From positions 560,606-624,605 of the forward strand of contig CP051234.1 in NCBI GenBank assembly GCA_017792465.1: a stretch of DNA of 64,000 nt, written 5' to 3'. Source of the DNA: Filomicrobium sp. Its GTDB lineage: Bacteria; Pseudomonadota; Alphaproteobacteria; Rhizobiales; Hyphomicrobiaceae. The notes under the pieces were generated by a model that was given only the letters and a program-made list of their open reading frames with translations, ran no database searches and was not told the DNA's origin. Numbering within the stretch: the first letter of the stretch is position 1; each line of letters opens with the position of its first letter. A program made the translations under genes and the position numbers. This document shows positions 28,241 through 36,298 of this stretch, piece by piece.

Positions 28241-29320
28241 TTATTTGACGGCCGCCTTGGCGTTGGCGGCTTCGCGTTCCAAAAGTCTCGTTTGCGGTGG
28301 AATGCCGGAATTGCCAACCGGCTCCAATTTATATGGGAAGTCGGGCGGCCACCACGGACCGCCGGCCCACGCGGCCCAGCCCAGCCAAACGTCGCGGTTG
28401 TCGGAGAGATGCTGCAGAAATTGGTGCGAAGCTTCGAGATTGACGGGGTCGGCGCTGACACCGAATTCCCCTAAGAAGGCGCGCAGTTTGTTCTTGCGGG
28501 CCCAGGCCTCGAACTTTGCGATGCGTTCGGTGCCGATGGTCGCGGAGACGGCTTCGGCGTGTTGGCCTGACGAATTCCAATCGAAATACTGGTGGGCTTC
28601 GATGGCGAAATTGTCGCCTGGATCCTTGATCCCGACCATGATGCCGTTGCCGTCTTCAAGCCAGGTGTGTGCCGTTGAGTAGCCGGTTCCTGGTACGAGC
28701 AGCAGTTGCTCTGCGCCTTCGTAACGGATGACGTCGACGGCCTTTTGGGCTGCATCAAACCAAGCTTTCGGTGCGATGTGCACGGGTTCGTTCATCAGGC
28801 CGTAGATGATCTTTTTGTGCTGCTTGGTGCGTTGCGTCAGCGTCCGCCAGAATTGCGTGAAGGCTTCGACGGGGACTTCGCGGCTGCCGATCATGTGCTC
28901 TTTGGAAAATCCATCGTCGCGAATGCGGCGGTGCGCGCCGTTATGCGGATCGAGAATAATGTAGAAGCCGGCGTCGAGCGTCAGCTTGATCAGGTGCTCG
29001 AAGCGTTGCCATTCGGCTGTTTCAAATTCTGCGAACAGGTCGGGTTGCAGGCGGTCCCAACGAAACGGAAGGCGCAGGATGTTGAAGCCGAAGCTTTTGT
29101 AATAATCGACATCCTTCGGGCCGGGATACATGAAGTTGGTGCCGTGCTCGCCGGGAAAGACTGTGCCGAACTCGGCGCCGGCCAAATTGACGCCTGTCAG
29201 GAACGGAAGACGTTTTGGGCTCGAATGGACGGGCCAGGAGGGAAACAGTGCAAGTGCGGTGGCCGATGCGGCGCCCCGAAGGCTTTGGCGCATAAAGCTT
29301 CGGCGATGGAGCTTCGGCAT
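28241..29320 (-). CDS. Tat-exported glycoside hydrolase family 5 enzyme
   Basis: A 359-residue GH5 (cellulase-fold) protein. The signal peptide carries a twin-arginine motif (HRRSFMRQ, residues 5-12) and ends near VHSSPK. The catalytic pair is visible: acid/base Glu178 in GLMNEPVH and nucleophile Glu285 in FLGEFGVSA, with FNILRLPFRWDRL and ILDPHNGAH also typical. It should cut beta-linked glucans or mannans in the periplasm. As the last gene of the polysaccharide run it may trim or release the polymer being exported, as known for glycosidases in other exopolysaccharide loci; the substrate is not evident. Confidence 0.88.
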   Translation of the reverse strand: MPKLHRRSFMRQSLRGAASATALALFPSWPVHSSPKRLPFLTGVNLAGAEFGTVFPGEHGTNFMYPGPKDVDYYKSFGFNILRLPFRWDRLQPDLFAEFETAEWQRFEHLIKLTLDAGFYIILDPHNGAHRRIRDDGFSKEHMIGSREVPVEAFTQFWRTLTQRTKQHKKIIYGLMNEPVHIAPKAWFDAAQKAVDVIRYEGAEQLLLVPGTGYSTAHTWLEDGNGIMVGIKDPGDNFAIEAHQYFDWNSSGQHAEAVSATIGTERIAKFEAWARKNKLRAFLGEFGVSADPVNLEASHQFLQHLSDNRDVWLGWAAWAGGPWWPPDFPYKLEPVGNSGIPPQTRLLEREAANAKAAVK

Positions 29321-29378
29321 AGGTTCACCTCATGACCGGTCTTTGAGTTACACGCCTTATCCCCATGAGGCGGGATGC

Positions 29379-30656
29379 CTATGGGCTGGCTATCGGGGCC
29401 TTGCCGCGGATCGTCGGGTTGCGCCTCATGGACTTTAGCCCATCGAGCTTCCTGAATGCCGAAGCAGCCAACGCCCCGTACAGGAACCAGACAACGGCGG
29501 CCGTCTTGATACTGGCGTAGGAGTAACTCGCCATCATGCCGAGCGCTAGATAAAGGCAGATGGCGTACTTGTAGTTTCTTTGAGAGCTGTCGGTTTCTTC
29601 CAGCTCGACCACGATCATGATCCAGAAGACGACGAACAAGACGATCGACTGGGTGATGATCATGGTGACGATGCCGCTGTCGACGGCGGATTCGATCAAC
29701 TGGTCTGAAAGCCCCAAGTAGTCGATCGGCCCCATCTGCCGCATCAGTTCGACGGTGTAAGCGAGACGGCCGGGGAAGTCATCGCGGCCGCTGTGTAATC
29801 CGGCAACGTCGACGATCAGTAAGGCGGACACGACGACGAGCGGCAGGATGAAGATTGCGGCGTTGCGCGGCGTCAATTTCGAGAAGGCAGCCGCCAGAAG
29901 GATCGCAATCGTTGTGACGATCGCCAGGCGGCCATCACAGGCGAACAGAACAAGCACCGATGCAGCGAATGCGAAGAGTTTGGCGGCTCGGGAGAGCTTG
30001 TTCCAAAACGCGACAGTAAAAGCGACCAAGACGATGGCGAAGTTGCCCAGCGAGACGGGCTCCAGGAAGACCGAAGACAACCGGTGCAGGCCGAAGAAGG
30101 GTAGGTAGCGGTCCTGGTATCGCGTCGCGCTGGTGTAGAGATCGCCGCCGTAGGTGAAATCTGCGCTGACCAAGCCACGCGTCGCGATGTAGTAGTCCTT
30201 GATCTTGAGGAGGGCCGCATAAGCATCAACGCTGACCGCCTCGAGGATGATGCCGGCGCTGACGATCGCAATCACGATCAGCATCGTCTGGATCGCCCGG
30301 CGTTCGCTGGTGGCCAACCCCAACATGATGAAGGTCGGCACGAGCAGCATGTCGCGGAAATGTTTGACGTTGATTTCACCGATCGCGGCCATTCGCAGAA
30401 GGGCGAATAGCCCGACGCAGATGATGAAGGCGTACCAGGGCACCATGCGCGGCGTGAAATGGGACAGAATATAAAGGTGCGCCGTCGCAACGATCGCGAT
30501 TTCGCACAGAATGACGAACTTCGAACTCATCGGCGCGACGTGGGCGTTGGCGAAGGCCAAGGCTGCGTTGAACGTCACTGCGGCGACGATCAGGATCACC
30601 GGCACCAGCGACTCGCGCGGTTGCAACGGCTCTACAGCGTTTGGCACGTTTGCCAT
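29379..30656 (-). CDS. Probable O-antigen-ligase-like / Wzy polysaccharide polymerase membrane protein
   Basis: A 425-residue protein with about ten to twelve membrane segments and a larger periplasmic loop in the second half (around VDVAGLHSGRDDFPGRLAYTVELMR). This layout fits Wzy polymerases and WaaL-like ligases, which show little sequence identity. Position between the glycosyltransferase and GH5 genes, next to wzx- and wzz-type genes, supports the polymerase role: joining lipid-linked repeat units in the periplasm. No sequence motif proves it. It could also be of the VpsF-type group of polysaccharide membrane proteins. Confidence 0.65.
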   Translation of the reverse strand: MANVPNAVEPLQPRESLVPVILIVAAVTFNAALAFANAHVAPMSSKFVILCEIAIVATAHLYILSHFTPRMVPWYAFIICVGLFALLRMAAIGEINVKHFRDMLLVPTFIMLGLATSERRAIQTMLIVIAIVSAGIILEAVSVDAYAALLKIKDYYIATRGLVSADFTYGGDLYTSATRYQDRYLPFFGLHRLSSVFLEPVSLGNFAIVLVAFTVAFWNKLSRAAKLFAFAASVLVLFACDGRLAIVTTIAILLAAAFSKLTPRNAAIFILPLVVVSALLIVDVAGLHSGRDDFPGRLAYTVELMRQMGPIDYLGLSDQLIESAVDSGIVTMIITQSIVLFVVFWIMIVVELEETDSSQRNYKYAICLYLALGMMASYSYASIKTAAVVWFLYGALAASAFRKLDGLKSMRRNPTIRGKAPIASP

Positions 30657-30728
30657 GGTTCGGTTCAGTCCGGTTTACTCGTGTGATCCGAACGACGGCG
30701 ATGATAGAGCCGGGCCGGATCAGCTTCG

Positions 30729-31934
30729 TTATTTCTTCTTAGTCTTCGAGAGTTCTGCTTCGATGACGTGAATGTATTTTTTCAGCATCTGTTCTTCGCT
30801 GTGATGCTTGCGCAGCTGCGGAGCCGCATCAACGGCGGCTTGCTTCACTTCCGGATGAGCCAAGACGTAGCGAAGCATGTCTGCCCAGTTTTCCGGCTCC
30901 CAGTCGCCGACAAACGTCGCGGCACAATTGTCATTCACCGTCAGGACTTCTTTTGTGACCGGCAGACAACTGGCGACGATTGGCGTGCCTTGCATGGCGG
31001 CTTCGAGCGCGGCCAAGCCAAAAGTTTCCCAATAAGACGGAAATACGAAAATATCGGCGGCTGCGTTCAAATCAGGGATTGCTTCGGGCGGTTGGTGACC
31101 GAGGAAATGAACGCGGTCGCGGACGCCGAGCTTGTCGGCTTGGGCTTCAAGTTCGCTATGGTGGGGGCCGTCGCCGGCAATGACGAAATGGACGTCCGGT
31201 AGCATCGGCATCGCTGCAATCACGGTGTCGATGCGTTTTTGCGATGACAGGCGGGCGCAGGTCACAAGGAGCGGCGTTGTATCTGTGAAGCCCAGCGCCT
31301 CGCGGACCTCTTTGCGGCTGCGGCTGGGTTGTTGCCAGCTGATGCCGTGCTCGATGCGGGTGATGTGACGGCGATATGACGAGGGGTAGTGAGCGAAGGC
31401 CTTCTCGGTTTCCTTGGAGTTGGCGATCACGATTGGAAACAGGCCTAGCGATCCCACCAACCAATCCAATGTCCTGGGAACGGGGTGGGTTGCTAGCGGC
31501 ATGTTCGATTGATGCACCAGATGAATGGTGCAGTTCGGCAAGAACTGGCGCGTGAGGGTGGCGACGATGGACGAGGTTGGTTGCAGCGTGACCAGGATGT
31601 CCGGTTTTGCGCGTGCGATGCAGCCAGGCGCCGATCTGATATTCGAGAGCTTCTCGAAGCTGCTGCTGCCGAGTTTTTCGTAGAGCGCCAGCGTTTCGAC
31701 CTTGGCACCCCATGCGGAAAATGCAGTGCCGAGGATCCGCACCATCTTTTCGACGCCGCCGCCGCCATCAAGGTTGATGACGAAAAGTACCTTCTTGCCG
31801 TCCAGCAGGTGGGCGCCGTCTGATTTGAGTGCGGCGGCCGACCCCAGGACTTCCGGGCTGGCCCGGGCTGTATCGAATTGGGTCAAGCTAACCATTTTGG
31901 AACCTAACGGCGAACGATATTCCAGGTAGGTCAT
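30729..31934 (-). CDS. GT4-family glycosyltransferase (GT-B fold)
   Basis: A 401-residue retaining glycosyltransferase. The N-terminal domain starts VLFVINLDGGGGVEKMVR (glycine-rich acceptor/nucleotide loop). The C-terminal domain has LSSQKRIDTVIAAMPML, HFVIAGDGPHHSELE and the E-x7-E-type signature FPSYWETFGLAALEAAMQGTPIVAS. It adds a sugar from a nucleotide donor to the growing lipid-linked repeat unit in the cytosol. A second ATG at 31895, with AGGT ahead, is a possible alternative start and would remove 13 residues. It sits between the probable polymerase and flippase genes. Confidence 0.9.
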   Translation of the reverse strand: MTYLEYRSPLGSKMVSLTQFDTARASPEVLGSAAALKSDGAHLLDGKKVLFVINLDGGGGVEKMVRILGTAFSAWGAKVETLALYEKLGSSSFEKLSNIRSAPGCIARAKPDILVTLQPTSSIVATLTRQFLPNCTIHLVHQSNMPLATHPVPRTLDWLVGSLGLFPIVIANSKETEKAFAHYPSSYRRHITRIEHGISWQQPSRSRKEVREALGFTDTTPLLVTCARLSSQKRIDTVIAAMPMLPDVHFVIAGDGPHHSELEAQADKLGVRDRVHFLGHQPPEAIPDLNAAADIFVFPSYWETFGLAALEAAMQGTPIVASCLPVTKEVLTVNDNCAATFVGDWEPENWADMLRYVLAHPEVKQAAVDAAPQLRKHHSEEQMLKKYIHVIEAELSKTKKK

Positions 31935-32026
31935 GGGTTGGCATCCTGGCTACAGTTTTTAGCAGGACGTCTTGCAAGTCGCATTCCGGCACGGTTGGGC
32001 TTTGGGTGATCATCGTTAGCGATCCT

Positions 32027-33448
32027 TCAGGTGCTCTTGAACCGCGCGAGGGCGGCGGCTGTCAGAGAATTGAAGGACAGAATGTCGAAGGCCCGGGCGA
32101 CCAACAGTGCCAGGATACCGAAGATGCTGAGGTTGACGATGGCCGCCCATAGGCTCGTCGGATAGGCGTTCGCTAACGGTCCGGACAGAACGTAAGCCGC
32201 GAGGGCTGCGAACACGATTGTTGCGGCATGCATGTAGGGGAGCTTCATGACGAAGTGCCCTCGCCATACCCAGATATAGACGGTCGATCCGGCGATATGC
32301 CCCATCATCATGGCCGTTGCCGCGCCATACATCCCGTAGGTTGGGACGAGCAGGAAGCCGAGCAGCGTCGAGGTCGTGACACTTGCCAGGTTGGAATAGA
32401 AGAGCAGGCTGGAACTGGGTGTCAGGAAGATGATCTGGCCGAAAAAGTAGGCCCGGAAGATCAAGGCGGCATTGTTGATCACGATAACGCCGATGATCGG
32501 CTCGACGGCGGCGCCAATTTCGGAGCCATAGAGCGTGTCGAATATCCACCTATCGAAGCGGAGGACGAAGGTCGCTGCGAATGCGGTCAAGGCGGTATAG
32601 GCCAGAAACGCCTGTCCGAGCGTATGGCTGGCCTGGTCCTGGCGCCCGGCGACGATGTCGTTGCGGGCGATCGCGAAATACGCTCCGGCGATCGCTTCTG
32701 CGATGACGATCATGACTTGGCGAATAAAGTCGGCTGCGGCCCCGTAAGTCCCCAGTTCGACATGCGTGCGGTAGTGGGCGAGCAAGAGGCGATCGAGCTG
32801 CATGCCGACAGCATCAAGCGCGTAGGCCGGGATGAGCGGCCGACCATAATTCCACAGGTCGCCCATGGCCTCCTTGGAGTAGGTGCCGTTGGTCTTGTCG
32901 GAGGCGGCGACCAGCAAGAAGCACGCTGCACCCAAATGGCCCAGTCCAACCGCCAGGGCCAGGGCCAAAGGGGTTTTGAGCGTCGTCAGCGCGATGACGC
33001 CGAAGAGCAGCATCAAGGCTGCGCGTAACAACACGCCGATTGCGACAGCGCCGGCCCTGAGCCGGGTTCTGGCAATTTCATAAAGCGCATCATAGGTCAC
33101 GATGCCGATGAATAGGACGCCGAGCCCGATGGCAAAATTGGTTGGCAGCAATCCGGCGGCTGCGGCGATGGCGAGGCCGGCGATCAGAATTGCATAGGCT
33201 GCGGCCAGCGATTTCAAATAGGTTACGACGAAATCGCTGCTCGTTTCCTCGCGGTAGCGTGCGAAAAACGCAAAACGCATCCACTGCACCGAAAGGCCGT
33301 AAACGACGTAGGTCCACGCAAACATGACGAGGTAGGCGCCAAACGTTTCAGTGCCGCCCAGGCGTACGAACAGGGCCATTGTCGCCAGTGACAGCACGGC
33401 GGCCGCAAGCTTGGACCCCAGATAATAGCCTATGTGGCGGTTGATCAT
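32027..33448 (-). CDS. Wzx-type oligosaccharide flippase
   Basis: A 473-residue MOP-superfamily membrane protein with about twelve to fourteen helices, opening NRHIGYYLGSKLAAAVLSL and LGGTETFGAYLVMF, as in RfbX/Wzx and capsule-type flippases. It would turn undecaprenyl-diphosphate-linked repeat units to the periplasmic face. The frame is open to 33514, but the ATG at 33448 has AAGGGTCAA just ahead and starts immediately before the first helix. The gene lies between wcaJ-like and GT4 genes in one minus-strand operon. Confidence 0.88.
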   Translation of the reverse strand: MINRHIGYYLGSKLAAAVLSLATMALFVRLGGTETFGAYLVMFAWTYVVYGLSVQWMRFAFFARYREETSSDFVVTYLKSLAAAYAILIAGLAIAAAAGLLPTNFAIGLGVLFIGIVTYDALYEIARTRLRAGAVAIGVLLRAALMLLFGVIALTTLKTPLALALAVGLGHLGAACFLLVAASDKTNGTYSKEAMGDLWNYGRPLIPAYALDAVGMQLDRLLLAHYRTHVELGTYGAAADFIRQVMIVIAEAIAGAYFAIARNDIVAGRQDQASHTLGQAFLAYTALTAFAATFVLRFDRWIFDTLYGSEIGAAVEPIIGVIVINNAALIFRAYFFGQIIFLTPSSSLLFYSNLASVTTSTLLGFLLVPTYGMYGAATAMMMGHIAGSTVYIWVWRGHFVMKLPYMHAATIVFAALAAYVLSGPLANAYPTSLWAAIVNLSIFGILALLVARAFDILSFNSLTAAALARFKST

Positions 33449-33536
33449 TTGACCCTTGCGAATGTCGGGTGCCAAAGGCTGGCGCACTGCTGATATTGAC
33501 GCAGCCAATCGCAAAGTCCCAGGTTTTTCGCGTTGG

Positions 33537-34991
33537 TTAAAGCGCGTTCTTGTACGCTCGTGGCGATACCACTGTCATCAGCAGGATCAGCAGGTCAAAT
33601 GCAATGGACCAGTTGTCAATGTAGTAAAGATCGTGGGCAAGGCGTTCGCGCATGGCCTGATCGGTGTTCGTAGGTCCGCGGAAACCATTGACCTGCGCCC
33701 AGCCCGTGATGCCAGGCTTCACGTTGAGCCGGCGGGCATAGCGATCGATGCAGCGCTCGTAGCGGCGGTCATGTGCGACGGCGTGTGGGCGTGGGCCGAC
33801 GAGCGACATCTCGCCAAGCAGAACGTTGATCAGCTGGGGGAGTTCATCGATGTTCGTGCGGCGCAGAAACCGGCCGACATTTGTGACTCGCGGATCGTTT
33901 TTACTGGCCTGGACGATGTTATCGCCGTCATCCATCGTCACCATCGTGCGCAGCTTCCAAATCAGGAATTCATGCTGGTTGAAGCCGCGACGGTGCTGCA
34001 GGAAGAAGATCGGACCAGGGCTGTCGAGCTTAATCGCAATCGCTGCCAATAGAAGAACCGGACTGATCAGCAGCAAACCGGCAGCCGCCAGGATGATGTC
34101 GACGGTCCGTTTGAGTGTGCTCTGGAAGGCCCCCATCGGCGCGCGGACGAGCGTCAGGGTCTTGATATGGCCGATGTGCTCGGTCTTGAGGCCGGGGAAG
34201 CTTTCGATTGCGCTCCAGCCGGCGAGGTGAATTGTGACAGGGAGGTCCATCAGGCCATCTGTGACGTGGCGCAACAGGGCGTCTCTGGCCGGATCGACGA
34301 GAACGACGACGTCGCTGACGATTTCATTGCGACCGCGTTCTGCGGCTTCTTCGACGCGAAGGCTGATCTCGTCAGGAGTCATCCCGTCGACCACTTCGCG
34401 CGGGGGCAAGCAGGTGGCGACGACGATCTCAATGCCTCGCCGGCTGCCGGACAGCGCCTTGGTGAAGCGCGCAAGTCCTTCCGGGTCACCGATGACCATC
34501 AGGCGGCGCGGTGCGATCCACGCATTCTCGACGCCCCAGGCAATCCAGCGCTGCAGAAAAACGTTTGAGGCGACGACTGCTGCGAGGCCAAGCCCGCTGA
34601 AGATCAAGAGCCATCCGCGCGACGCATCGCCGTTCGACTTGGTCAGGAAGCCGATCAGCGTGACCGTTAGGATCGCATAGATCCAGGCTTCCAAAATCCG
34701 CGGCACGCCACGGCCGTCCGAGAGGAAATTCTCGACGCGGTATTCACTGCGAAACGCAAATGGAATTATAAAACATATTGCCGTCAGGAGCCCTGACACC
34801 GCAAATCCGGCGACTTGGCCAATCTCGTTGTAGGCCGCAACATGGTAAATTATACCGGAAATTATTGATGCGGAAACAATGACGGCAATTTCCATTAGTG
34901 CGACAGCTACCGAAAATGTCGCGTTATCAATGCCGCTAGGTGAATTTCCAATTGTAGATTGTTGGACGTGCTCGCGAAGCTCTTGCAGCAT
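33537..34991 (-). CDS. Polyprenyl-phosphate hexose-1-phosphate transferase (WcaJ/PssY-like)
   Basis: A 484-residue initiating sugar-phosphate transferase. Four or five N-terminal membrane helices, a central CoA-binding-like soluble domain (MVIGDPEGLARF), a further helix (VDIILAAAGLLLISPVLLL) and the catalytic C-terminal domain with KLDSPGPIFFLQHRRGF, WKLRTM, RRTNIDELPQLINVL and GPRPHAVAHD, ending GLLP-like in VSPRAYKNAL. It places the first sugar phosphate (often glucose) on undecaprenyl phosphate. The frame is open to 35258, adding 89 residues; the ATG at 34991 fits the family length, although its GGGAG is eleven bases away. The first part is noticeably AT-richer than neighbours. Confidence 0.9.
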   Translation of the reverse strand: MLQELREHVQQSTIGNSPSGIDNATFSVAVALMEIAVIVSASIISGIIYHVAAYNEIGQVAGFAVSGLLTAICFIIPFAFRSEYRVENFLSDGRGVPRILEAWIYAILTVTLIGFLTKSNGDASRGWLLIFSGLGLAAVVASNVFLQRWIAWGVENAWIAPRRLMVIGDPEGLARFTKALSGSRRGIEIVVATCLPPREVVDGMTPDEISLRVEEAAERGRNEIVSDVVVLVDPARDALLRHVTDGLMDLPVTIHLAGWSAIESFPGLKTEHIGHIKTLTLVRAPMGAFQSTLKRTVDIILAAAGLLLISPVLLLAAIAIKLDSPGPIFFLQHRRGFNQHEFLIWKLRTMVTMDDGDNIVQASKNDPRVTNVGRFLRRTNIDELPQLINVLLGEMSLVGPRPHAVAHDRRYERCIDRYARRLNVKPGITGWAQVNGFRGPTNTDQAMRERLAHDLYYIDNWSIAFDLLILLMTVVSPRAYKNAL

Positions 34992-35323
34992 TACGTTGAC
35001 TACTCCCGCACGCTCCGGCCGCACTCTCAACAAGCCGTCTTCTTCCACCCAAAGTCGCGTTTTGAAACGCTCCTTATGCTGGTGTTTGGTATTACCAAGG
35101 TCTTTACGCAGGTGCAATATCAACTTCAGTAATCCTAGCTGCTTAGATCGATTTATTATTACGGCGTCTGGGTTGCAGACCCCAGCTGGGCTCGCAAATA
35201 GCCCCTTGGTTCGTGGTCTGCGCTTTTGTCCCTGCGACGCTTTGGCATACCAAGCCAAGCGGCTTCAAATCTGAGTGAGGCTGGATGGCTGGTTCGCAGC
35301 GTCATTTTCCGATTGCTTTTTCA

Positions 35324-35342
35324 GGAAAAAAGCCGGCTTTCC
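35324..35342 (-). terminator. Possible intrinsic terminator after the methyltransferase gene
   Basis: On the minus strand GGAAAG-CCGG-CTTTTTTCC forms a short hairpin with a T-run inside its 3' arm, about 35 bases after the stop of the gene at 35376. The stem is weak, so this is only a candidate; if active it would separate the methyltransferase gene from the rest of the polysaccharide operon. Confidence 0.35.
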
Positions 35343-35375
35343 AAAAAGGAAAAATAATTTGTCCGCGGATCGATA

Positions 35376-36032
35376 TTATTCGCGAATTGCGATGAGCGAT
35401 TTGGTCAAGCCAAATGCGCGCTCGTACTTGAATTGGGCATCGGGAAAACATGATTTAAATTGCCGATCATCAAGCAAATAGCATGATTGAACGACGTCCA
35501 TGGCTGAAGCCACATCCGACTGCTGCTGGAAAAAGCCAAGTTTCATATTCATGACAAGCCGCATTCGGAATTGTTCAGGCAGCCATTGAAAGCCGACAGC
35601 GCGGAAATGGGGCTCGTAGGGGAACCAGAAGTAGGGCGTTTGGACGTAGTACTTGGGGGCCAGACGCCGGCAGTTTGCCGCCATCTTTTCGATGTTGCGC
35701 CAGTTGCCGACGTGTTCGATGACCGAGTTGGAGTGGACGAGGTCGTAGCTCATATCGTCCAGGTCGCTCAGGTCGGTGGCATCGCCCTTGAGACTTTTCA
35801 TCTTTGGGTTCGTCGTCGGCTTTTCGAACAGGTTGAACAAATGGATCTCGACATCGTTGTTCGCGATGAGATCCGTGCCGTACTGCCAGTAGTCCTCTTC
35901 GCCGCCGATGTCGGCGATACGGCAAGACCCCTTCTTGGCAAGAATGTCTTCGATGAGCTTCTGGACGTGTTCGAAGCGCTTGCGGCGAAATTGCGAGGAA
36001 TAGGAGTTGGGATCTGCGTATGGGTTCTTCAT
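35376..36032 (-). CDS. Class I SAM-dependent methyltransferase
   Basis: A 218-residue methyltransferase of the Methyltransf_11 type. The SAM-binding motif I is CRIADIGGEEDYWQYG (about residues 37-52), motif II-like GDATDLSDL, and DLVHSNSVIEHVGNW is the usual E-H-V post-motif. The C-terminal half has many aromatic residues (YYVQTPYFWFPYEPHF), common in enzymes acting on sugars. Context at the head of the polysaccharide run suggests methylation of a sugar or nucleotide sugar; this is not shown by sequence. Low GC content around it hints at acquisition. Confidence 0.8.
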   Translation of the reverse strand: MKNPYADPNSYSSQFRRKRFEHVQKLIEDILAKKGSCRIADIGGEEDYWQYGTDLIANNDVEIHLFNLFEKPTTNPKMKSLKGDATDLSDLDDMSYDLVHSNSVIEHVGNWRNIEKMAANCRRLAPKYYVQTPYFWFPYEPHFRAVGFQWLPEQFRMRLVMNMKLGFFQQQSDVASAMDVVQSCYLLDDRQFKSCFPDAQFKYERAFGLTKSLIAIRE

Positions 36033-36298
36033 TTGGGCTACCTGTGCACACCGGACTTGGATGTGGAGCGAAAGATGAGGCGCAAACTACGTTATAACGG
36101 CCGCAGAGAGTTGGCTCCTAGTGGATCAGCGTTAAGAGCTGGTGCGACAATTTCGTGATTGGGTTAATGTTAAACGAAGGCGGCGGGAACCAAACGGCCC
36201 GTCGTGCGTTCCTTTAAGGGGTTCCAGCGTCTAATCGGGTAGCGAAAACGTTCGTTCGCAAATCATCATCAGCTACAGCAATCAAAGATACATCAATC

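Noticed and set aside
34991-35270. Possible c-di-GMP or other riboswitch before the WcaJ-like gene
   Set aside because: There is a small CTGGG/CCCAG hairpin near 35170-35190, but none of the conserved riboswitch core, and the frame may even be coding.
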